DNA from: an uncultured Clostridium sp.
GTDB taxonomy: Bacteria; Bacillota; Clostridia; Lachnospirales; Lachnospiraceae
DNA length: 7,015 nucleotides
Assembly: GCA_958442925.1 (NCBI GenBank)
Contig: CAUCIO010000116.1
Location: forward strand, 1-7,015
Direction: 5' to 3'
Shown: piece by piece, positions 1-6,490 of the stretch
Layout: every line of letters starts with the position of its first letter
Numbering within the stretch: position 1 is the stretch's first letter
The notes under the pieces: generated by a model
Databases searched by the model: none
Told to the model about the DNA's origin: nothing
What the model saw: only the letters and a program-made list of their open reading frames with translations
Program-made: the position numbers and the translations under genes

Positions 1-122
1 CTCAAAATAGTTTTTGGCTCTCTTGTGACTGCGCAGACGACGTCTCCGTTTCTTACCATAGAGGCCGCCTGAGCCGCCGTAATCACCTTTTTCCGATACA
101 GTTCCTCACATCGTCTATCCAT
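1..122 (-). CDS. Acetyl-CoA hydrolase/CoA-transferase family protein, N-terminal fragment
   Basis: Only the first 40 codons (plus two bases) lie in the window; the gene continues past the left edge. It begins with ATG at 122, preceded by a good ribosome site (GAGGGA at 134-129, six-base spacer). The peptide starts MDRRCEELYRKKVITAAQAA and continues with MVRNGDVVCAVTREPKTIL. The pattern Y-x-x-K-x-(I/V)-T/S-A-x-x-A, then hydrophobic-x-x-G-D-x-V, then a short EP motif, is the usual opening of the acetyl-CoA hydrolase / 4-hydroxybutyrate CoA-transferase family (Cat1/Cat2-like). Those enzymes move CoA from acetyl- or butyryl-CoA onto a carboxylic acid through a glutamyl-CoA intermediate. The catalytic glutamate would lie outside the window, so the family call rests on the N-terminus alone. 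Its start lies 14 bases after the crotonase stop, which implies one operon and a CoA-thioester pathway. The acceptor acid is unknown. Confidence 0.65.
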   Translation of the reverse strand, partial: MDRRCEELYRKKVITAAQAASMVRNGDVVCAVTREPKTIL

Positions 123-136
123 ACGCTGTCCCTCTA

Positions 137-949
137 TTACTTTGTTTTTCCATTTTTCCAGTCCAGAGCCGCTTTTAATCCCCGGCTGTTCACAATATCG
201 TTAAACTCCTTCTGAGTCTGAGCCTGGTTAATCCGGCAAAGGCTGAAAATCTCTGCTGCAAAGTCCATAGCGTTTGTCATTCCCTGAATCTCATATGTCT
301 TATTCACCTGATATTTCAGCATAGCCATCGTATCAGAAGGCATGGAAGCAAGGCGTTCTGCAATTTTCTCTGTCTCCTCTTTTAGTTTTTCAAAGGGAAC
401 CACCTTATTTACTACTCCGCACTCTCTCAGCTCTTCCGCTGTCAGATACTCTCCCAGGTAAAGGAGCTGTCTGGCCTTGTTCATAGGAAGCTTCCAGGGC
501 TCGATGAGAATATCCGGCACATAGGAAAACGCCACTTCAGGCTCTCCAAACACTGCGTCCTCAGAAGCCACAATCAGATCGCACATCAGAGCCAGATGCA
601 GGCCGCCTCCAATACAGAATCCCTGAACAGACGCAATTACCGGTTTTCTGCAGCGCCAGACCTCCCGCCATGTCTCCAGTTCCAGCCTGGTATTTTCCCG
701 CCGGGGCACTACGTCTACAATAGGTTCTCCAATACTTTCCTTGATATCAAAGCCCGCACTGAAAGCCTTATCTCCCACAGCGCTTATTACAATAACATTC
801 GTATCCGGATCCCCATCTGCCCGCCTGATAAATTCTCCCAGATTCTCCACCAGTTCCTGATTAAAAGCATTTCTGGCCTTGGGCCTGTTGATAATAATAT
901 TCCCAATCTTCCCTTTTTTCTCATACAGTAAAACCTCTGTACCACTCAT
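137..949 (-). CDS. Crotonase-fold enoyl-CoA hydratase/isomerase family protein with atypical catalytic residue
   Basis: The protein is 270 aa, the normal length for a single-domain crotonase. I start it at ATG 949 (MSGTEVLLYE), not at the in-frame ATG 964, because that upstream ATG is fused to the ribosome site GGGAGGAG (962-955), which sits five bases before 949. Visible family features, numbered from 949, are RPKARNAFN (22-30), the first oxyanion-hole region KAFSAGFDI (61-69), the second oxyanion-hole loop with GGG at 114-116, and FGEPE (134-138). Aligned to rat mitochondrial enoyl-CoA hydratase, Glu164 corresponds to Glu138, but Glu144 is replaced by His118 (GGGLHLA). The GGTQRL-like stretch after the second Glu is also missing; the sequence there is VPDILIEPWKLP. 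Crotonases share acyl-CoA binding and enolate stabilisation but do hydration, isomerisation, hydrolysis, C-C cleavage or ring chemistry, so plain hydratase activity should not be assumed. It is the third gene of the operon and probably acts on the CoA ester made by the downstream transferase. Confidence 0.93.
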   Translation of the reverse strand: MSGTEVLLYEKKGKIGNIIINRPKARNAFNQELVENLGEFIRRADGDPDTNVIVISAVGDKAFSAGFDIKESIGEPIVDVVPRRENTRLELETWREVWRCRKPVIASVQGFCIGGGLHLALMCDLIVASEDAVFGEPEVAFSYVPDILIEPWKLPMNKARQLLYLGEYLTAEELRECGVVNKVVPFEKLKEETEKIAERLASMPSDTMAMLKYQVNKTYEIQGMTNAMDFAAEIFSLCRINQAQTQKEFNDIVNSRGLKAALDWKNGKTK

Positions 950-998
950 AATTTCTCCTCCCATCTGCTTACTTTTTCTCCGTTTCTCTATAATTAAA

Positions 999-2369
999 CT
1001 ACGCTTCCTTCTTTTGTGTCATCAGGCTGACAATGATATAGGCCGCAAGAGACGGCAGAATCGGAAAAACAGCCGCTGCCGGGAAGCTGACTCCCGCATA
1101 CTTATTGAGAAATACAAAGAACATGCCTGTTACCGCGCTGGCCATTGCTCCTGCTTTTGTAGCCTTCTTCCAAAAAATTCCTCCCACAAACATAACCAGA
1201 GTTCCTGCGCACATAAAGGTGTAGGCAGAAGATAAAATAGAAATAATCGTGTCTGCTCCCAGAGCCAGGTACAAAGTAATCAGGCCAATGACAACCGTCG
1301 CCACATGAGCAATCCGGTTAAGCTTTTTCTCATCTACATTCTGATTTATAAAATTTTTGTACAGATCATTGGTGACAGAACCTGTAATGTAAATAATCTG
1401 GGAATCTACGGTCGACATCACTGCTGCCATCAAAGCCGCTATCATAAGCGCCGCCACAATGGGCGGGAAATTCTCTACAAGAACCTTAAAAAGAATGGTT
1501 CCAGGGGCTGCATCCGGATACAGAGCGATACCGTACATTCCCATTAACACTGGTAAAATTACGTAAGGAAGCAGCACAATCGCTCCCCAGAAAGCGGAAT
1601 GGAAAGCCACTTTCTCTGTCTTAGCCGAATTGTTTCTTTGAAAAGAAGCGCTGGAAATCAGTCCATAAAGCATGGAGGGAAACAACATCATAATCCATGT
1701 GTCCAGTTCAAATGGAATCCACTCAAAGAATGACTCTGGAAGAGAAGCAGCGATGACCGTCAACCCTCCCTGTCCTACCATACAGCCAAAGGCAATCAGA
1801 GTACAGACAATAATGATCGCCACCTGGATCATATCTGTCATCAGAACTCCCCATTGTCCCGACATGCTGGAATAAATAAACACAATCACACAGACAATAA
1901 CCGCTCCCATAGTGGCGTTCATGCCAAAATATTCAAACAGGTTTCTTCCTGCGATGATCTGTCCCGCCATAATGCTCATGCCTGCCAGAGCGTTGATGAC
2001 AGCAAACACCGTTCCTGTCATTCTGCCGCCATACCTTCTATTCAGGGCATCCGACATAGTCAAATCCCCATTTTTGTACAGAACCTTAGACAGTACGAAA
2101 GCAAACAAAACATATCCAAGAGCCGAACCTACGCCATACCATACGCCTCCAATACCATAAATAGCGCCATACTCTGCTCCTCCTACTACAATTCCGTTTC
2201 CAATATGGGAACCTATATAGGAACCGCACACCATAAGAAAGGTTCCCTGCTTTGCCGCCGTCAGATAGTCTTCAAAAGAATTTGCATACTTTTTTCCGTA
2301 AAATCCCACTGCCAGCATTGCCCCCAGGTACACAACCATCACAACAATAATAAGCTGTACAATATTCAT
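999..2369 (-). CDS. Sodium:solute symporter (SSS family)
   Basis: This is a 456-aa, very hydrophobic inner-membrane protein with roughly a dozen or more predicted membrane segments and a short charged tail (TQKKEA). Family marks are the S-F-E-D-Y-L-T-A-A-K loop after the first segment (31-40, the usual SxxDYxxAGR region), the RRYGG motif (111-115), and the MSTVDSQ stretch (318-324) followed by TNDLYK. The Ser-Thr at 319-320 match the Na2-site residues of PutP and vSGLT. The start at 2369 has GGAGG at 2380-2376 with a six-base spacer. Members import proline, pantothenate, sialic acids, sugars or short organic acids with Na+, and the sequence does not settle which. Lying between an enolase-superfamily gene and acyl-CoA genes (35 and 49 bases away), it most likely brings in the acid or hydroxy-acid that this operon degrades. 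It is somewhat shorter than PutP-type carriers (about 500 aa), with no sign of truncation. Confidence 0.92.
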   Translation of the reverse strand: MNIVQLIIVVMVVYLGAMLAVGFYGKKYANSFEDYLTAAKQGTFLMVCGSYIGSHIGNGIVVGGAEYGAIYGIGGVWYGVGSALGYVLFAFVLSKVLYKNGDLTMSDALNRRYGGRMTGTVFAVINALAGMSIMAGQIIAGRNLFEYFGMNATMGAVIVCVIVFIYSSMSGQWGVLMTDMIQVAIIIVCTLIAFGCMVGQGGLTVIAASLPESFFEWIPFELDTWIMMLFPSMLYGLISSASFQRNNSAKTEKVAFHSAFWGAIVLLPYVILPVLMGMYGIALYPDAAPGTILFKVLVENFPPIVAALMIAALMAAVMSTVDSQIIYITGSVTNDLYKNFINQNVDEKKLNRIAHVATVVIGLITLYLALGADTIISILSSAYTFMCAGTLVMFVGGIFWKKATKAGAMASAVTGMFFVFLNKYAGVSFPAAAVFPILPSLAAYIIVSLMTQKKEA

Positions 2370-2404
2370 ACCATCCCTCCCTCATTTTAATTTCATCTAT
2401 TTTC

Positions 2405-3550
2405 CTAAAGAATGCTGTATCGCTTTATCTTTTCCTCGTCTATCTCAATTCCAAATCCAGGCTTCTGGGGCAGCGGTATGCAGCCATCCTTCTCTACAAA
2501 GTAATGTTCCTTCAAGATGCCCTGAAATGCCTCTGGAATTAAAACCGGTGGATCGTAAGGGTACTCAAGCCATGTAAAATTAGGAATGGAAGCCACCATA
2601 TGCATACTCTGAAGCACTCCAGTTCCTGGAATATAAGCGTGTGGATTCACAAGCCTGCCGCAGGAATCCGCCATAGCGGCGATTTTCCTGATGTAGCTGA
2701 TTCCTGTACTCATAGTACAGTTGGGCTGTAAAATCTGGTAACAGCCCTTCTCCAGCATAATCTTAAAATCTGGGATACCTACGTTGATCTCACCGCCTGC
2801 AATGGGAATTTCCACTTCCGATGACAGCCTGGCAAGTCCGTCAAAATCATATCTCCAAAGCGGCTCTTCCAGCCAGGTACAGTGAAGCCTCTGAAGTTCT
2901 TTTGCCGTATCTCTGGCCCTCTCATAAGACCATACGCAGGGGAAGCCGTTCTTATTTCTCTCGCAGGCCGTACCCTGGTTGGCATCCACCATAATATCCA
3001 GAGCGTCTCCCACCGCCTCCCGGACAGCCTCCACAATAGAGATATCTTCCCGGATAGTCTCATGGGTAAAACGGATCTTTACTCCTTTAAATCCCTCCTC
3101 CACTAACCTCCTGGCATCCTCTTTTCTCTGCTCATTGGATCGGATTTCTCCCCATGCTGCATAAACCCTCACCCTGTCTCTGCAGGCTCCCAGAAGCTTA
3201 TAGACAGGAAGCCCAGCCGCCTTTCCGATAATATCCCAGCAGGCATTTTCAATCACCCAAGGCCTTGCGGCTACCCTGGCCACATTCCGCAGTTTCAGCA
3301 TAATCTTCTCAATATCGAAAGGACACTCGCCCAGAATCTGATCTTTGGCATATTCTATCGTAGCGCACACCAGCTTCAGGATCCCATGAGGCGCCTCCAT
3401 ACAGGCATATCCGGTAATCCCCTCATCTGTGTGAACTCTCACAACAAATATTACCTGTCCCTTTTCCGTTTTTCCTGGATACCAGGTAGGGTGAAATTCT
3501 CCTTGGAACGGAACCTCCGCGCAGTCGTAGGTGATATCTGTTATCCTCAT
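2405..3550 (-). CDS. Enolase-superfamily (mandelate racemase/muconate lactonizing enzyme) protein
   Basis: The protein is 381 aa, typical for the family: an N-terminal capping domain (about 1-125), then a TIM-barrel domain. The ATG at 3550 follows AGGAGG (3563-3558) with a seven-base spacer. Enzymes of this superfamily remove a proton alpha to a carboxylate, using Mg2+ to hold the enolate, in racemisation, dehydration or cycloisomerisation. The metal ligands are readable: Asp189 (VDANQG), Glu228 (WLEEP) and Glu254 (AGGE). His304 (NPH) and Glu329 (WLE) match His297 and Glu317 of Pseudomonas putida mandelate racemase. Spacings 228-254-277-304 equal those of mandelate racemase (221-247-270-297), which supports the MR subgroup. 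Two catalytic positions differ: the KxK motif is K158-I-R160, and the Asp of the His-Asp dyad is Asn277. There are also about 13 extra residues between the first two metal ligands. The exact substrate (acid sugar, hydroxy-acid or betaine) is unknown. It is the first gene of the operon, directly downstream of the divergent promoter region. Confidence 0.93.
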   Translation of the reverse strand: MRITDITYDCAEVPFQGEFHPTWYPGKTEKGQVIFVVRVHTDEGITGYACMEAPHGILKLVCATIEYAKDQILGECPFDIEKIMLKLRNVARVAARPWVIENACWDIIGKAAGLPVYKLLGACRDRVRVYAAWGEIRSNEQRKEDARRLVEEGFKGVKIRFTHETIREDISIVEAVREAVGDALDIMVDANQGTACERNKNGFPCVWSYERARDTAKELQRLHCTWLEEPLWRYDFDGLARLSSEVEIPIAGGEINVGIPDFKIMLEKGCYQILQPNCTMSTGISYIRKIAAMADSCGRLVNPHAYIPGTGVLQSMHMVASIPNFTWLEYPYDPPVLIPEAFQGILKEHYFVEKDGCIPLPQKPGFGIEIDEEKIKRYSIL

Positions 3551-3594
3551 AATCTCTCCTCCTATCTATCGTGAGCCAGCCGACAGGGACACTT

Positions 3595-3608
3595 TGCAAA
3601 TATTTGCA
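3595..3608. promoter_or_regulatory. Perfect 14-bp palindrome in the leader of the catabolic operon
   Basis: The bases TGCAAATATTTGCA read the same on both strands. They lie 45 bases upstream of the enolase-family start codon and downstream of the best promoter candidate for that gene, so they would fall in the transcribed leader. It may be a binding site for the LysR-type regulator or another dimeric repressor. It resembles the CcpA cre consensus at both ends but lacks the central CG, so a cre call is not supported. The function is inferred from symmetry and place only. Confidence 0.4.
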
Positions 3609-3679
3609 GTTCTTATTAGGTTTTAATACATTACAGCAGAGTTTTGGGTATTATGTACAAATGATATTATATTTTTGCT

Positions 3680-3708
3680 ATTATAACAACTCTCTTTTGC
3701 CTTGAAAA
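3680..3708 (-). promoter_or_regulatory. Candidate sigma-A promoter of the catabolic operon
   Basis: On the minus strand, a perfect TATAAT (3685-3680) is preceded by TGT (an extended -10, TGN). A TTTTCA box (3708-3703, four of six matches to TTGACA) lies 17 bases upstream. Transcription would start near 3673 and give a leader of about 120 bases that includes the 14-bp palindrome. The weak -35 fits a promoter that needs an activator, as is common for LysR-regulated divergent operons. Other AT-rich -10-like strings nearby (3671-3666, 3655-3650) lack any plausible -35. Confidence 0.55.
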
Positions 3709-3721
3709 GCAACATTTATTC

Positions 3722-3748
3722 TATACAAATACAACTTTTCATTGTATA
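3722..3748. promoter_or_regulatory. Inverted repeat over the lysR promoter, candidate LysR operator
   Basis: Seven-base arms TATACAA (3722-3728) and TTGTATA (3742-3748) are separated by 13 bases, with a second copy of ATACAA in direct repeat at 3729-3734. The arms cover the -35 and -10 boxes of the regulator's own promoter, the usual arrangement for LysR-type autorepression, and the site is placed to act on the divergent operon too. The ATAC...GTAT ends resemble half-sites known for LysR-type proteins, although the spacing differs from the common ATAC-N7-GTAT. Confidence 0.45.
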
Positions 3749-3750
3749 AT
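3722..3750 (+). promoter_or_regulatory. Candidate sigma-A promoter of the LysR-type regulator gene
   Basis: A perfect TATAAT (3745-3750) lies 17 bases downstream of TATACA (3722-3727, four of six matches to TTGACA). The expected start site is near 3757, giving a leader of about 25 bases before the ATG at 3783. It overlaps the inverted repeat at 3722-3748. Confidence 0.6.
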
Positions 3751-3782
3751 ATAGAAAATTTTATCCGCAAAAGGTGATCTCC

Positions 3783-4676
3783 ATGAATATTCGGCAGCTT
3801 ATTTATTTTTCTAAGGTCTATGAATACGGCAGCTTCCTGAAGGCCTCCCAGATACTCTACATTTCACAGCAGGCTTTAAGCAGAGCCCTGGCAGTTCTGG
3901 AACAGGATCTGGGGGAACCTCTGTTTTACCGCTCTCATGCAGGCGTCGCTCCCACCCCTCTGGGCATGGAACTGTATTGCTCCTGTCAGTCTGTTCTTCA
4001 GGAAATGGAACGTCTTGAACAGCATATGGAAGAATTTACCCGCCAGAACTGCGGTCTCCTGAAAATAGGCGTGGCTGCCGGTTCACGGTACTTTAACGCC
4101 AGAACTGTATGGCATAACTTTGAGAAGGCTCACCCCGAATTTTCCCTTTCTATCGAAGAGTATCCTTACAAAAAAAGTCTGGAACTGTTTGAATCCAAGG
4201 AACTGGATGTGCTTATCTTTTCAGACTATACCGCTCCGGCCAGATATCGAAGTTTCCAGCTGAAAGCTTTAGAGCGGGTTCTTCTGCTTCCCAAAGATCA
4301 TCCTCTTTTTAAAAAAGGCAATGTCTCCCTGTCTGATCTTTGCGGACAATCCCTGGTTCTCTCCATCAATGATTTTGCCTATAAAAAGCTATGCGCTCTC
4401 TGCTCTTCCAATGACTGCCGCCCTTCTGAAATACTGCGTGTCAGCGACACTCTGTACATGTACGAGACCTGCAACCTGGATCAAAGTATTGGCATTACAA
4501 TCAACCGATACTTCTCTGATATTTTTCTGGCACAGTTTCCCAATCTCGGGATCCTCCCTTTCGAGGAAAATATTTTTCCCTATGAAATCAGCCTGATTGT
4601 GCGCCGGGATCACCCCTACTTAAAAACTATTTCCGATCTGGCGTCTTATCTGCGGGAATATTTGAGATATAAATAG
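3783..4676 (+). CDS. LysR-type transcriptional regulator
   Basis: The protein is 297 aa, the normal length for the family. I start it at ATG 3783 (MNIRQLIYFS) because LysR proteins typically begin two to five residues before the first helix, and AGGTGATC (3772-3779) matches the complement of the 16S 3' end. The in-frame GTG at 3774 lies within that ribosome site. The winged helix-turn-helix fills residues 1-60 (YGSFLKASQILYISQQALSR, then LEQDLGEPLFYRS), followed by a linker helix to about 90 and a periplasmic-binding-protein-like effector domain (about 91-297). It diverges from the catabolic operon across 232 bases, the classic layout for a LysR activator of its neighbour, so the effector is probably the imported acid or a pathway intermediate. 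It has eight cysteines, including a C-x-x-C-x4-C cluster at 204-212. It ends seven bases before a hairpin terminator. Confidence 0.95.
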   Translation: MNIRQLIYFSKVYEYGSFLKASQILYISQQALSRALAVLEQDLGEPLFYRSHAGVAPTPLGMELYCSCQSVLQEMERLEQHMEEFTRQNCGLLKIGVAAGSRYFNARTVWHNFEKAHPEFSLSIEEYPYKKSLELFESKELDVLIFSDYTAPARYRSFQLKALERVLLLPKDHPLFKKGNVSLSDLCGQSLVLSINDFAYKKLCALCSSNDCRPSEILRVSDTLYMYETCNLDQSIGITINRYFSDIFLAQFPNLGILPFEENIFPYEISLIVRRDHPYLKTISDLASYLREYLRYK

Positions 4677-4682
4677 AACGGC

Positions 4683-4734
4683 AAAAAAGAGAGGCAGCTT
4701 CTTTACTTTCGCAAAGAAACTGCCCCTCTTTTAT
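4683..4734. terminator. Bidirectional intrinsic terminator between convergent lysR and groEL
   Basis: A long hairpin has arms 4685-4704 and 4713-4732. Three paired blocks, AAAAGAG/CTCTTTT, GGCAG/CTGCC and TTCTTT/AAAGAA, are separated by two A-C mismatches, with an eight-base loop (4705-4712). On the plus strand the stem ends in CTCTTTTAT just after the regulator's stop codon; on the minus strand it ends in a run of six T about 80 bases past the groEL stop. It can therefore end both transcripts. Confidence 0.88.
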
Positions 4735-4809
4735 CTGGCGTTGTTTCGCCTGATATGATTTTGCATTTCACTTTAGCTTTTTGGATTTTTCAGTTCGGAA
4801 AACGATAGC

Positions 4810-6432
4810 TTACATCATTCCCATTCCGCCTGCCCCGCCAGGAACAGCAGGTGTCTCTTCTTTGATATTTGCAACAACAGACTCTGTAGTAAGCAGTGTG
4901 GAAGCTACGCTGGTAGCGTTCTGAAGAGCGCTTCTTGTAACCTTAGCCGGATCCAGGATTCCTTCCTCTACCATGTCTACATACTTCTCATTGTATGCGT
5001 CAAAGCCCATTCCAACCTCAGACTCTCTTACCTTGTTGATGATAACGGAGCCTTCCAGACCTGCATTGGCAGCAATGTGGAACAGCGGAGCTTCGAGAGC
5101 CTTTAAGATAATGCGTCCGCCTGTCTTCTCATCGCCGTCCATAGCTTCAACAACCTTCTCCACCTCTTTTGTGGCGTGGATATAAGCGGAACCGCCGCCT
5201 GCGATAACGCCCTCCTCAACAGCTGCCTTAGCTGCAGACAACGCGTCCTCCATACGGAGCTTGGCTTCCTTCATCTCAGTCTCTGTAGCAGCTCCTACGC
5301 GGATAACTGCAACGCCGCCGGACAGCTTAGCCAGTCTCTCCTGTAACTTCTCTTTATCAAATTCAGAGGTAGTCTCCTCGATCTGAGCCTTAATCTGAGC
5401 GATTCTTGCAGAGATCTCCTCCTTGTTTCCGCAGCCGTCTACAATGATTGTGTTCTCTTTCTGAACCTTAACGGATTTTGCACGTCCCAGCATATCCATG
5501 GTTGTCTCTTTTAAGTCAAGTCCCAGCTCTTCAGAGATTACCTGGCCGCCTGTCAGGATAGCGATATCCTTTAACATCTCTTTTCTTCTGTCGCCGTAGC
5601 CTGGAGCCTTAACTCCTACTACGCTGAAGGTTCCTCTTAATTTATTTACAATCAGAGTTGTCAGAGCCTCGCCCTCGATGTCCTCAGCAATGATTAACAG
5701 CTTAGCGCCTGACTGAACTACCTGCTCTAACAGAGGAAGAATTTCCTGGATATTGGCAATCTTCTTGTCTGTAATTAAGATGTATGGATCGTCCAGATTT
5801 GCCTCCATCTTATCCATATCTGTAGCCATGTAAGCGGAAATGTAGCCGCGGTCAAACTGCATACCCTCTACCAGATCCAGCTCTGTTTTCATAGTCTTAG
5901 ACTCTTCAATGGTGATAACGCCGTCTTTGGAAACCTTCTCCATAGCGTCTGCTACCATCTCTCCTACCTCGTCGTCAGCAGAGGAAATAGCTGCTACTCT
6001 TGCAATATCAGCCTTACCCTTTACTGTCTTGGACATATTCTGGATAGCCTCTACAGCTGCCTCTGTAGCCTTCTTCATACCTTTTCTTAAAACAATCGGG
6101 TTTGCTCCTGCTGCCAGGTTCTTCATACCTTCATTAATCATAGCCTGAGCTAATACAGTTGCTGTTGTTGTACCGTCTCCTGCTACGTCATTTGTCTTGG
6201 TGGCAACTTCCTTTACATGCTGTGCTCCCATATTCTCGAAAGCATCCTGCAGCTCGATCTCCTTTGCAATGGTCACACCGTCATTTGTAATCAGCGGAGC
6301 GCCGAAAGATTTGTCCAGAACTACGTTTCTTCCTTTCGGTCCTAATGTAACACGTACTGTATTTGCTAACTGATTTACACCTGATTCAAGCGCCTTTCTG
6401 GCCTCTACACCGTACTTAATTTCCTTTGCCAT
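4810..6432 (-). CDS. groEL: Chaperonin GroEL (Cpn60, HSP60)
   Basis: This is the 540-aa ATP-dependent group I chaperonin, which forms a double-ring cage in the cytoplasm and folds proteins together with GroES. I start it at ATG 6432 (MAKEIKYGVE), which has GGAGG at 6446-6442 with a nine-base spacer. The frame stays open upstream, but a longer start would overlap groES and lacks conservation. ATPase residues are visible: Asp51 (TNDGVTIAKE), Asp86 in the GDGTTTAT loop, and Asp396, equal to E. coli Asp52, Asp87 and Asp398. The chaperonin signature AAVEEGVIAGGG spans 403-414, and the tail ends with the usual Gly-Met-rich PGGAGGMGMM. It is complete and ordinary. It lies 57 bases after groES and is co-transcribed from the CIRCE-regulated promoter. 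The terminator at 4683-4734 lies downstream. Confidence 0.99.
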   Translation of the reverse strand: MAKEIKYGVEARKALESGVNQLANTVRVTLGPKGRNVVLDKSFGAPLITNDGVTIAKEIELQDAFENMGAQHVKEVATKTNDVAGDGTTTATVLAQAMINEGMKNLAAGANPIVLRKGMKKATEAAVEAIQNMSKTVKGKADIARVAAISSADDEVGEMVADAMEKVSKDGVITIEESKTMKTELDLVEGMQFDRGYISAYMATDMDKMEANLDDPYILITDKKIANIQEILPLLEQVVQSGAKLLIIAEDIEGEALTTLIVNKLRGTFSVVGVKAPGYGDRRKEMLKDIAILTGGQVISEELGLDLKETTMDMLGRAKSVKVQKENTIIVDGCGNKEEISARIAQIKAQIEETTSEFDKEKLQERLAKLSGGVAVIRVGAATETEMKEAKLRMEDALSAAKAAVEEGVIAGGGSAYIHATKEVEKVVEAMDGDEKTGGRIILKALEAPLFHIAANAGLEGSVIINKVRESEVGMGFDAYNEKYVDMVEEGILDPAKVTRSALQNATSVASTLLTTESVVANIKEETPAVPGGAGGMGMM

Positions 6433-6490
6433 GGTTATCAACCTCCGATTTATTTGAATTTGCTTTCTGCTGCTTTTCTGATTCCTGGCC

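Noticed and set aside
947..964. Upstream ATG at 964 as the start of the crotonase gene
   Set aside because: It would place the ribosome site GGGAGGAG inside the coding region. The ATG at 949 has that site at ideal spacing and gives the normal family length.
596..1235. Plus-strand reading frames opposite the crotonase gene and the end of the symporter gene
   Set aside because: They are antisense to clear genes, have no plausible domain, and show low-complexity composition; treated as shadows.
1854..2390. 178-codon plus-strand reading frame opposite the symporter gene
   Set aside because: It lies wholly antisense to a well-supported membrane protein gene, has no recognisable domain, and is rich in His/Ser/Asn as expected from the complement of hydrophobic codons.
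3595..3608. CcpA cre site
   Set aside because: The ends fit, but the central CG that is nearly invariant in cre sites is TA here, so only a generic palindrome is reported.
4737..4750. Second terminator hairpin downstream of groEL (GGCG-loop-CGCC)
   Set aside because: It has only a four-base stem with no T-run on either strand, next to a far stronger terminator at 4683-4734.
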